NCBI RefSeq assembly: GCF_902706285.1
Contig: NZ_CACSKD010000004.1
Span: 310,001 to 374,000, forward strand
DNA from: Rhizobium sp. 18055
Lineage (GTDB): Bacteria; Pseudomonadota; Alphaproteobacteria; Rhizobiales; Rhizobiaceae
Length of the DNA stretch: 64,000 nt
Direction: 5' to 3'
Shown in pieces: positions 45,729-53,896 of this stretch. The notes under the pieces were generated by a model, which worked only from the letters and a program-made list of their open reading frames with translations, had not been told where the DNA came from and ran no database searches. Within the stretch, counting starts at the first letter, position 1, and the number at the start of each line of letters is the position of its first letter. Position numbers and translations under genes: made by a program.

Positions 45729-47446
45729 CAGTCTTTCCCTTCGAGCAGTTCGATCGCCTTGTCTCGCGGAATGACATAGACTTTCAAGGGCAGCGCGCGG
45801 CCGCGTACACTGATTTCACGACTTTCTATGCCGCCCATATCGGCGCCCGCCAAAGTGGCGACCGGTTCGGAGACGACGAGCGCCACCTCGAACTCCTTCG
45901 CAGCCGCCTCCAATCGGCTTGCAACATTGACCATGTCGCCGATTGCCGTGGTGCTGCGGGCGCGGCCATAGCCGAGCGTCCCGACCACTGCCGGGCCGGT
46001 ATGAATGCCGATCGCAATGCGCAGCGGCAGCGACAGTTCGTCCGACAGTTCCCTGCTCAGTTTCTCGATGTCGCGGGCAATCGAAGCTGCGGCCGTCAAC
46101 GCCTGCCGACAGGCCTCCTCGGGTGTGGTACCGATGCCGAACAGCGCCATGGCGCCATCGCCGATGAACTTGTCGACACGGCCACCGGCCTTTTCGACGG
46201 CATTGCCGACAAGGGCAAAATAGCGGTTCAGCAGAAACACGATATCGAACGGCAGCCTGTCCTCGGTCAGTGCCGTGAAATCGCGAATATCGCAAAACAA
46301 CACGGCGATCTCGCGCTCGCGGCCGGGGGTTGTCTCCTGTGTGTTGGCCGGCAGAGCGGCTTCCGCCGCTGGAAGCAGCAGCGGCACGACGGTCAGATCA
46401 TGGGTCGGGCGCAACTGGCAGGCAAGCCGCACATCGGGCGCAGCATTGATGCGCCTCAAGGTCGATTGCTCCAGCTTGTCAGGCGGTGGAAGGCCCTCGT
46501 AGCTGCTGAGCACCTGCACGCGACAGGTCGAACACTGCCCTTTGCCGCCACAGATGGAATAGTGAGGAATGCCGCCGAGGCGGCTTGCCTCCAGAACGGT
46601 GAAGCCCCGTGGCACACGCACCACTTCGCCGCCCTGGTAGTGGACCGTGATCTGATCGACCCGCTCCCGCCAGCGCCGATGGGTTCGGGCGGCCACGACC
46701 AGAAAGAGCGCTCCCGCGAACGAGCCGTAAAGGCCAGCGCGTATCATCGCGACCTGGGCTCTCGCGTCCGGATCGCTGGAGTAGCGTGCGTTGAGATTTG
46801 CTTCATAGCGGCTGGTATCGACAATCCCCTCATAAGCGGGTTCGGCGATGGTCCGGCCCATTTCGATGAAGCCGAGAATGGCCAGCACCGGCACGAGAAT
46901 GGCTACGGCAAGCAGGGGGGCCGCGACATCGGTGTACCAGGTGCGATAGCGCAGCCAGTAGTGCAGGCCGATGCAGCCGTGGAACCAGACGATCACCAGG
47001 GCAGCGATCTGGCGCAGGCCGGTGCCGGGCGAGGTGATCCATAGCGTGCGCATGACGGTTTCGTAGTTGTCGCGGTAGCCATAAAGCGTGTGGACAACGC
47101 GGGTGCCGATGACGTGGTCGATCAGCAGAAGCGGGATCGTCAGGCCGAGACCGATCTGGGCCAGTTCACCCTTCGGCATGACCAGGCTGCGGCGGACATA
47201 GATTGAACGGAATACCAGGCCGATATGGGTGAAGATCGCCCCGTACAGCAAGAGCGACCCGACCGGATTTCGCCAGAGTGCCGTGAAAAACCGCCGGCCG
47301 TCTTCTGCTGCGGAAACGGAAACGAGGCCGAGCGCATGGTTGGAAAAATGCAGGAATGCAAAGATAAACATCACAAGCCCGGAACCAAGCCGTGCGCGTC
47401 TGATCGAGCGTTCTGAAAAAATGCTGCTGGCCGCGGCGGTCGCCAT
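45728..47446 (-). CDS. Membrane adenylate cyclase with 2Fe-2S ferredoxin domain
   Basis: 572 residues in three parts. Residues 20-255 hold about six membrane helices with several His (33, 37, 74, 111, 120, 156, 162) that could bind heme b. Residues 265-360 are a plant-type ferredoxin with Cys299, Cys305, Cys308 and Cys343. Residues 378-565 are a class III cyclase with metal Asp386 and Asp430, substrate Lys426 in VDKFIGDG, and the MVNVASR transition-state element. The arrangement implies redox-gated cAMP synthesis. Coupled to the FkbM methyltransferase; divergent from a GT4 gene. Confidence 0.93.
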   Translation of the reverse strand: MATAAASSIFSERSIRRARLGSGLVMFIFAFLHFSNHALGLVSVSAAEDGRRFFTALWRNPVGSLLLYGAIFTHIGLVFRSIYVRRSLVMPKGELAQIGLGLTIPLLLIDHVIGTRVVHTLYGYRDNYETVMRTLWITSPGTGLRQIAALVIVWFHGCIGLHYWLRYRTWYTDVAAPLLAVAILVPVLAILGFIEMGRTIAEPAYEGIVDTSRYEANLNARYSSDPDARAQVAMIRAGLYGSFAGALFLVVAARTHRRWRERVDQITVHYQGGEVVRVPRGFTVLEASRLGGIPHYSICGGKGQCSTCRVQVLSSYEGLPPPDKLEQSTLRRINAAPDVRLACQLRPTHDLTVVPLLLPAAEAALPANTQETTPGREREIAVLFCDIRDFTALTEDRLPFDIVFLLNRYFALVGNAVEKAGGRVDKFIGDGAMALFGIGTTPEEACRQALTAAASIARDIEKLSRELSDELSLPLRIAIGIHTGPAVVGTLGYGRARSTTAIGDMVNVASRLEAAAKEFEVALVVSEPVATLAGADMGGIESREISVRGRALPLKVYVIPRDKAIELLEGKD

Positions 47447-47637
47447 TCAATCCCGTTCTTGAAACCCAAATCACATATGCACTAGTGATAAGGCAATTGA
47501 GGTTTTATTGTCGTCTTTCAATCGCCTGTGTACGTCACATGTTCGTCAGCAAGCCGTAAGGATCAGACCATAGCAAACTTTCTCCCGGCAGGCACAGAGG
47601 CTGGTTGTGAACAGCGCGTTTCGGTGCGTCAGCAGTC

Positions 47638-48726
47638 ATGCGCATAGCATTCTACGCCCCGCTAAAATCACCCAACCATCCGGTGCCCTCAGGCGATCGC
47701 CTGATGGCACGGCTGCTTGTCCGCGCGCTTGAAATGTCGGGACATAAGGTCGAGGTCGTCTCGGAGTTTCGCAGCTTTGCTGCAGCGCCGGACATAGCCG
47801 CCGACGTGCAGATCAAAGCCGAGGCTGAATTGCAGCGGCTGCGGACCGACTGGACACATGGGGCTAGGCCCGATCTCTGGTTTTGCTATCACCCCTATTA
47901 CAAGTCGGTCGATCCGTTCGGTCCGGCACTGTGTGCGGAATTCGGCATACCCTACATCACTGCCGAAGCGTCCTATTCTCCGAAGCGGGATCAAACCGAT
48001 TGGGCGCCTTACCAAGCGCAGGTCGGTGCACTGGTGAAAGATGCGGCTGTCAACATCGCCTTCACCCGCCGCGACCGACAGGGTCTGGAGCGTGCGATCC
48101 CGCAGGCGCGGATCGTCTCGCTTGTCCCGTTTATCGATACGACTGCGTTTGAGACCCTGCGTGCAACGCCGGAGCCAACGAGGCTGGTCACGGTTGCGAT
48201 GATGCGCAGCGGCGACAAGATGCGGAGCTACGCGATGCTTGCGGCGGCGCTTGCCGCCATCAGGCATAAAAGCTGGACACTGGCGATCGTTGGCGACGGG
48301 CCGGTGCGCGATGAGGTCACGCAACTTTTCGCCGCGTTCGAGCCTGGCAGAATCGAGTGGCGCGGTGAGCGCGGCGCTGCCGATATCGTGCAGGAACTGG
48401 GCGCTGCAGGTCTCTACGCGTGGCCGGGCTGCGGCGAGGCCTATGGCCTTGCCTACCTCGAAGCGCAGGCCGCAGGCCTTCCTGTCGTGGCACAAGACAC
48501 GGCAGGTGTGCCGGAGGTGGTGCAGGCTGGCATCACCGGGTTTCTGACGCCGGATGGCGATGTTGCTGCCTATGCTGCAGCGATTGCCGTGTTGCTCGAC
48601 GAGCCGGAAAGACGCGCCGCGATGGGTGAGGAGGCATCTCGGTTCGTGTTGACCGAAAGGTCATTGACGATTGCGGCGAAGGCACTGGATGAGATTTTAC
48701 ACAGATACACGGGAGCAGAGACATGA
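47638..48726 (+). CDS. GT4 family glycosyltransferase
   Basis: 362 residues. N-terminal YAPLKSPNHPVPSGDRLMARL is the GT4 acceptor-side loop; the donor site has PGCGEAYGLAYLEAQAAGLP, giving the E-x7-E element, followed by DTAGVPEVV and GFLTPDGD. No clear ribosome site ahead of the ATG, and no better start is apparent. Coupled by a 4-base overlap (ATGA) to a polysaccharide deacetylase gene, so both probably act on the same saccharide. Donor unknown. Confidence 0.9.
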   Translation: MRIAFYAPLKSPNHPVPSGDRLMARLLVRALEMSGHKVEVVSEFRSFAAAPDIAADVQIKAEAELQRLRTDWTHGARPDLWFCYHPYYKSVDPFGPALCAEFGIPYITAEASYSPKRDQTDWAPYQAQVGALVKDAAVNIAFTRRDRQGLERAIPQARIVSLVPFIDTTAFETLRATPEPTRLVTVAMMRSGDKMRSYAMLAAALAAIRHKSWTLAIVGDGPVRDEVTQLFAAFEPGRIEWRGERGAADIVQELGAAGLYAWPGCGEAYGLAYLEAQAAGLPVVAQDTAGVPEVVQAGITGFLTPDGDVAAYAAAIAVLLDEPERRAAMGEEASRFVLTERSLTIAAKALDEILHRYTGAET

Positions 48727-49475
48727 CGGTCGACGAGACATGGGTGCCGCTGCGGGCGGAGCTGGACCGGTGGCAGGCTGCGGGCAGGACTGCCCGGTTC
48801 TGGCTTCGCGACGACGACGCGGTAGAGCCGACAGCGCCGCTGGACAGGCTGCTCGACCTGACAGGCAAGGCCGGCGTGCCGCTGACGCTTGCCGTTATCC
48901 CGGCATCGACAGGCGAAGCGCTGGCCGCGCGGCTGGCAAGCGCGCCGCACGTGCTTGTGGCTCTGCATGGCTGGGCACACACAAATCACGCTGGCGATGA
49001 CGAGAAGAAGCAGGAGCTCGGCGCTCACCGCCCGCCAGAGCTGGTGCTCGGCGAACTGCGGGACGGGATGGGTATCTTGCAGCGATTGTACAGCCAGCAG
49101 CTCGTGTCGATGCTGGTGCCGCCATGGAACAGGATCAACAAGGCACTGCTTCCTCTATTGTCCGCCCTAGGTCTGAATGCCCTGTCCGTCTATGGCCGTG
49201 CCAGGACCGACAGCCCGATTGCGCTGCTCAATACCCATGTCGATGTCATGAACTGGCATGGGACGCGCGGAGGCAGGCCACATGCCGAACTGGTTGCCGA
49301 ATTGGTGCGGGAACTGCAGGCTCGCTTCGAAGATCACGCCGAACCCATCGGCATCTTGACCCACCATCTCGTGCATGATGCGACCGCCTGGGATTTCTTG
49401 TCCGGGCTTCTCGACCAGACGCACAGCCACCCGGCCGTTGTCTGGACATCGGCTGCAGAGCTGCTCAGCGGCTAG
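48723..49475 (+). CDS. Polysaccharide deacetylase-like protein
   Basis: 250 residues. Features of a NodB-like (CE4) barrel: FWLRDDDA (about 22-29), with the metal Asp, HGWAHTNH with the metal-binding His pair, and ILTHHLVHD near the end, which supplies the catalytic base His. Without a signal peptide it would act in the cytoplasm, perhaps on lipid-linked sugar intermediates made by the coupled GT4 enzyme. Overlaps the convergent MBL-fold gene by 4 bases. Confidence 0.82.
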   Translation: MTVDETWVPLRAELDRWQAAGRTARFWLRDDDAVEPTAPLDRLLDLTGKAGVPLTLAVIPASTGEALAARLASAPHVLVALHGWAHTNHAGDDEKKQELGAHRPPELVLGELRDGMGILQRLYSQQLVSMLVPPWNRINKALLPLLSALGLNALSVYGRARTDSPIALLNTHVDVMNWHGTRGGRPHAELVAELVRELQARFEDHAEPIGILTHHLVHDATAWDFLSGLLDQTHSHPAVVWTSAAELLSG

Positions 49476-50302
49476 AGGTCGAGAACCTGATTGTCGCGCG
49501 CTGCAAAAGAGCCTGGGAAGGCGGCCTGCGCCTCTTTTTCCATCGCTTCCAGCTGTGTGTCTGTGCGCGAAGGGGCGTGATGGAACAGTGCAAACTGCTT
49601 TGTGCCAGCGATCTTTGCCAGTTCGATGCCATGCTGCCAGGTTGAGTGGCCAAAGCCCTTGAAGCGCTGCATCTCGTCTTCGTTATACGTACAGTCGTAA
49701 ACCGCGAGATCGACATCCTTCATCATTTCCAGCGCCACAGGATCGTAGGTGCCTGGAATGTGTTCGATGTCGTAGACAAGCGCGATCGAGCGCCCTTCAT
49801 ATTCGATGCGGTAGCCGATTGCCCCGCCCGGATGGTTGAGCATGAACGTCTTGATCTTGATGCCGGGATGCGGCTCCAAAATCTGCCCGGCACGAAAATC
49901 ACGAAAGCTCATCGTGGCCTGGCAGATATCGGTTTTGACAGGGAACCACGGCGGGCTGATGAACTGTTCGATCATCTCGCGGGTGGTCATCTTGCCATCG
50001 AGATGGCCGGACCAGATGCGCAGGTCGATCGATGGATAGTAGATGGCCTTGAAGAATGGCAGCCCGATGATGTGGTCGTAGTGGCAGTGGGTGAAGAACA
50101 GATCGACGTCTGTGACCTGGTCGTTGAGCATGCAGAGCCCAGCCTCACGCGCGCCGGAGCCTGCGTCGAAGATCATTCGGTGTTCGCCACAGCGGATCTC
50201 GATGCAGGAGGTGTTTCCACCATAGCGATCGAACTCAGGGCCGGAGACCGGAATACTGCCGCGAACGCCCCAGAACTTTACTTGAAAGAGATCTTTGCTC
50301 AT
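49472..50302 (-). CDS. MBL-fold metallo-hydrolase
   Basis: 276 residues from the ATG at 50302 (MSKDLFQVKFWGVRG). Metal site THCHYDHIIGLP (H-x-H-x-D-H), later His in MLNHPGGAIGY, Asp in ALVYDIEHI and His in FHHAPSRTD. FWGVRGSIPVSGPEFDRYGG at the N-terminus marks the branch that includes cyclic phosphodiesterase-like enzymes. It may cleave a cyclic phosphodiester, which would be notable given the nearby cyclases, but substrate cannot be assigned. The N-terminal frame extension to 50419 does not look coding. Confidence 0.87.
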   Translation of the reverse strand: MSKDLFQVKFWGVRGSIPVSGPEFDRYGGNTSCIEIRCGEHRMIFDAGSGAREAGLCMLNDQVTDVDLFFTHCHYDHIIGLPFFKAIYYPSIDLRIWSGHLDGKMTTREMIEQFISPPWFPVKTDICQATMSFRDFRAGQILEPHPGIKIKTFMLNHPGGAIGYRIEYEGRSIALVYDIEHIPGTYDPVALEMMKDVDLAVYDCTYNEDEMQRFKGFGHSTWQHGIELAKIAGTKQFALFHHAPSRTDTQLEAMEKEAQAAFPGSFAARDNQVLDL

Positions 50303-50652
50303 CGCTTTTTCAAAATGGTCCGACCCCACCGCGCTAGCGTAATCATAGTTTGCACCTGACGCTAATCGTGGACTTTCATCAGCTGTCTGTGTCCTAAGTA
50401 CCGATCCTACCACTATCAACGGAAGCGGGAGAATTTCTTAAGCAACCGGGTTTTGCCGCGGAAAGCAACTGATTATGGTTGGATTTCGGTAAATAGCAGC
50501 GAACTGTTGGCTGGTTTGGGTTCCAAAACCTGTTTTCCTTTAAAAATAGATGGGGATTCGGTCGATCAAAAGCAAATGCCGCGGCGTTCTACTAAAGTGG
50601 AAGATCTGCAGCGGAGCAACCAATCGGCACGCGCGAACGGGCGGTGTAGCAT
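50303..50652. other. 350-base gene-free region
   Basis: Between two minus-strand genes (MBL hydrolase downstream, PcaD upstream). Lower GC than flanks. I see no gene, terminator hairpin or convincing promoter; the MBL promoter is presumably here. Confidence 0.5.
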
Positions 50653-51462
50653 TCAGGTACGGCTTGCGCCACGTAAGGCGTCGTCAAGGAATGCACGTAT
50701 GACGGAAGTCAGCGCCTCGGGCTGCTCGACGCAGGGTATATGGCCGGCATCCGGAATGACCTCGTAGTGGGCATCGGGAATAAGCCGTGCCATGGATTTC
50801 ACCAGATCCGGCGGCGTTGACCCGTCCTGATCCCCGACGATGCATATGGTTGGAACAGCGATCTTCGATGCCGCCTGTGTGTAGTCCGCATCGCGAACGG
50901 CTTCGCAGGTTGCGATATATCCCTCCATCGGCTGGCGGACCAGCATGTTGCGGTAGCCGTCATAGGCCGTATTTTCCGGACGCCTGAACGTCGGCGTGAA
51001 CCAGAGCTCCATCACCCGATCGGCGATGCTGCCAAGCCCCGACTTTTTGACAGCCTCGATGCGGGTGTTCCAACTGTCCTGCGTGCCGATCTTGTGGGCG
51101 GTATCGCAGAGAATGAGGCCCTGGACGAGGTCCGGGCGACATTGATAGAGCGCCTGCGCGACCAGTCCGCCGGCCGAGAGGCCACAGATGAACGCACTCT
51201 TCACGGCCAGCAGATCGAGCAAGCCGACAAGATCCGACGCATGATCTTCGATCGAGTATGGCACCTGGCCGACATCGGACAGGCCGTGGCCACGCTTGTC
51301 GTAGAGCACGATGGCGTAATCACCTGCCAGCCTGACAATCACGTCGCGCCAGATACGAAAATCGGTGCCCAGTGCATTGGCGAAGACAATCACGGGCTTG
51401 TCGGCGGGGCCGCCGATCAGCTGGTAGTGGATTGTGACGTCGTTGATGCGGGCAAACTGCAT
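50653..51462 (-). CDS. pcaD: 3-oxoadipate enol-lactonase
   Basis: 269 residues; ATG at 51462 with GAGGAGAG upstream. Alpha/beta hydrolase with nucleophile Ser96 in GLSAGG, acid Asp in VGDQDGSTPP, and His in DAGHIPCVEQPE. The N-terminal MQFARINDVTIHYQ and ILCDTAHKIGTQDSWNTRI stretches are typical of beta-ketoadipate enol-lactone hydrolases, which act in protocatechuate/catechol degradation. No other pca gene (pcaCHGB, pcaQ) is present here, so it is separated from its usual cluster or is a paralogue with another lactone substrate. Confidence 0.85.
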   Translation of the reverse strand: MQFARINDVTIHYQLIGGPADKPVIVFANALGTDFRIWRDVIVRLAGDYAIVLYDKRGHGLSDVGQVPYSIEDHASDLVGLLDLLAVKSAFICGLSAGGLVAQALYQCRPDLVQGLILCDTAHKIGTQDSWNTRIEAVKKSGLGSIADRVMELWFTPTFRRPENTAYDGYRNMLVRQPMEGYIATCEAVRDADYTQAASKIAVPTICIVGDQDGSTPPDLVKSMARLIPDAHYEVIPDAGHIPCVEQPEALTSVIRAFLDDALRGASRT

Positions 51463-51703
51463 TGCAACTCTCCTCTGTGCACATTCCTCCTTCTCGCTGC
51501 CGAAACAGAGAAATGTCTTCGGGTCCTTCAATCATGTCCTGCCATGAAGCCCGACGATCAACGGCCTCGTCAAGTTTGCAAATGGTCGCCTGCGGCAGCA
51601 AAGCGACAATGGACCGCCGGTCGCAAGCGGCAATTGGTGTCGGCTGGCTCGACGCGGCCGCGTGTGTTATCGTTTCCTCATACGTAGAATAACGAGCACG
51701 CTG

Positions 51704-52132
51704 ATGGGAAATGCAGTCGCATTGCATGGAACCTGGCGCATGGTCTCCTGGACGCGCAAGGCTGTCGCATCCGGCGTCATCACCGATGCCATGGGCGTCG
51801 ATCCTGTCGGCTACCTGTCCTACCAGCCGGATGGCCGGATGATGGCTGTGGTCGTCAATCGGCAGCGGCCGGCGCCACACGCAGCGCTGCCAACGGATGC
51901 GGAGAAGATTGCTCTGTTCGATACGATGCTGGCCTATGCAGGATCGTACACATTCGAGAACGGACGCGTCGTGCACCATGTGGATGCCAGCTGGAACCCT
52001 GCCTGGGGCATCACCGATCTGATCAGGCCATTTTCCATCGACGGCGACAAACTCGTCATCAATGGCGCTCCGGGTGTCGATCCGGCCACCGGCGAAGAAG
52101 TGATTTATCGCATCGAATTTCGCAAGGTCTGA
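51704..52132 (+). CDS. Lipocalin-like domain protein
   Basis: 142 residues from the ATG at 51704; the frame is open back to 51662 without a better ribosome site. GTWRMVSWTR near the N-terminus, GYLSYQPDGRMMAVVVN and IRPFSIDGDKLVI are the beta-barrel strands of the lipocalin-like family PF13924, whose members often bind or convert small hydrophobic molecules. No signal peptide. Divergent from pcaD. Function unknown. Confidence 0.75.
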   Translation: MGNAVALHGTWRMVSWTRKAVASGVITDAMGVDPVGYLSYQPDGRMMAVVVNRQRPAPHAALPTDAEKIALFDTMLAYAGSYTFENGRVVHHVDASWNPAWGITDLIRPFSIDGDKLVINGAPGVDPATGEEVIYRIEFRKV

Positions 52133-52177
52133 GCCATATAGCGCGCCGGCCGATCCGCATTGAAAACGAGGTGGCGT

Positions 52178-53803
52178 GTGGCAAGTGATGCTGATCATGG
52201 CTCGGTGGCGAGAAAGAATGGCTATTTCATCACATGTATGGTGATCGCAATGCTGGCGGGGCTGCCACTCGCTGTGTGGATGGACGTGAGCAGTCTGTCG
52301 CAGGGCGCACTGCAGCGGCAGGCACAGGATATGAGCTCGCTGATCACAAGCATTCGTTCCTATTATGCCACCAATGTCGTCGGCCGGATCCTTGCCGCAC
52401 ATGCCGCCGGCATCGACAAAGGCACCGCCGTCACGCACCAATATGCCAGCATTCCCGGCGCCATCCCGATCCCGGCGACGCTATCGCTGGAATTGGGCGA
52501 TGTCATCAAGCAGCAGCAGGCAAACATCACCTACCGCTTTGTCTCCGACCTGCCGTTCAAGAAGCGGGCGCCGCATGATCTGGACCGGTTCGAAGCCGCA
52601 TCGCTCGTTGCCCTGCGGTCCGATCCGAGGCAGACGCTGAGCGATATCAGCCGCAGCGGTTTCACCAACACCTTCCGGCTGGTGACGCCCGTGCTGATGG
52701 GGCAGGCCTGCGTTGCCTGCCATAATACCCATCCGGAAAGCCCGAAGACCGATTGGAAGGTTGGCGATGTCCGCGGCATCCAGGAGGTCATCATCCGGCA
52801 GCCTTTTGCCAGCAACGTCTTCGCCTTCAAATATCTGCTGCTCTATTTGCTCTGTTTTGCCGGTCTCGGGATCGCGCTGATTATCCTGCAGCAGCGCCAG
52901 GCGGCGCTGATCCAGGGCTTTAATCACGATCTGGAAGCGGCCAACGAGTTCCTCGCCAGCGTCTCGATGAAGATCTCGCGATATCTGTCGCCGCAGATCT
53001 ACAAGGGGATTTTCAGTGGCCAGAAGGATGTCGTCGTTCATACCGAGCGAAAGCGGCTGACGATCTTCTTTTCCGACATCAAGGATTTCACTGCCACCAC
53101 CGAGCGGCTGCAGCCGGAAGCACTTACGGAAATGCTCAACGAATATCTGACCGAGATGTCCGACATTGCGCTGAAACATGGTGGCACGCTCGACAAGTTT
53201 ATTGGCGACGCGGTGCTTGTCTTTTTCGGTGATCCCGAAACCAATGGGGCGGCGGAAGACGCCAAGGCGTGTCTGCAGATGGCGATCGACATGCAGCGGC
53301 GTCTCGGTGAACTGAAAGCCAAGTGGCGCAGCGACGGCACCGAAGAGCCCTTCGTCGTCCGCATGGGCATCAACAGCGGCTACTGCAACGTCGGCAATTT
53401 CGGCAGCAACGACCGCATGGATTACACGATCATCGGCGCCGAGGCCAATCTGGCGGCCCGCCTGCAATCGATCGCCGAGGGCGGCAAGATCGTCATCAGC
53501 TATGAAACCTATGCGCTGGTGAAGGATATCGTCGATGCCACGCCACTTCCGCCAATCACCATGAAGGGCATCCAGCGGGAGATCGTGCCTTACGCCGTCA
53601 ATGGCCTTCTGCTTGGCGAAGACCATGCGATCCGGGTGATGAGCGAGCATTTCTCCGGCCTCGACCTGCATCTGGACCTCGGCCAACTGGACCCCACCGA
53701 GCGGGCGCGCGTGCGTGCCGCCCTTGCCGAGGCAATGGCCGTGATCGATGAGGGAGACGAAGATCGTGAAGTTGACAGACCGAGAGCCGACGTGTCGCCT
53801 TAG
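52178..53803 (+). CDS. Adenylate cyclase with periplasmic CxxCH (DUF3365/Tll0287-like) sensor
   Basis: 541 residues from the GTG at 52178, chosen because GAGG lies six bases upstream; a TTG at 52160 is the alternative. One helix (about 14-34), a periplasmic domain (35-215) of DUF3365 type, a second helix (about 222-242), then a class III cyclase domain (about 285-490). The periplasmic part has Cys178-x-x-Cys181-His182 (CVACHNTHPESPKTDW), the c-type heme attachment motif of Tll0287-like proteins. The cyclase has FFSDIKDFT and DKFIGDA with Lys and both Asp, and NLAARL. Likely makes cAMP under redox or gas control. Confidence 0.92.
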   Translation: MASDADHGSVARKNGYFITCMVIAMLAGLPLAVWMDVSSLSQGALQRQAQDMSSLITSIRSYYATNVVGRILAAHAAGIDKGTAVTHQYASIPGAIPIPATLSLELGDVIKQQQANITYRFVSDLPFKKRAPHDLDRFEAASLVALRSDPRQTLSDISRSGFTNTFRLVTPVLMGQACVACHNTHPESPKTDWKVGDVRGIQEVIIRQPFASNVFAFKYLLLYLLCFAGLGIALIILQQRQAALIQGFNHDLEAANEFLASVSMKISRYLSPQIYKGIFSGQKDVVVHTERKRLTIFFSDIKDFTATTERLQPEALTEMLNEYLTEMSDIALKHGGTLDKFIGDAVLVFFGDPETNGAAEDAKACLQMAIDMQRRLGELKAKWRSDGTEEPFVVRMGINSGYCNVGNFGSNDRMDYTIIGAEANLAARLQSIAEGGKIVISYETYALVKDIVDATPLPPITMKGIQREIVPYAVNGLLLGEDHAIRVMSEHFSGLDLHLDLGQLDPTERARVRAALAEAMAVIDEGDEDREVDRPRADVSP

Positions 53804-53896
53804 CCAACGCGCCTGGCAGCAGGATCCGATCGGTACGACAGTCCTTTCGCGCCGACCGGATGGTCGCTCGATCCGTCTTGGCGTTTCGGCCCTGCC

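Noticed and set aside
47531..47546. Similarity between ACGTCACATGTTCG here and ACGTCATATGTTCG near 11845 as a shared regulatory motif
   Set aside because: Only about 13 of 14 bases match, in two places, with no common position relative to a gene; too little to call a motif.
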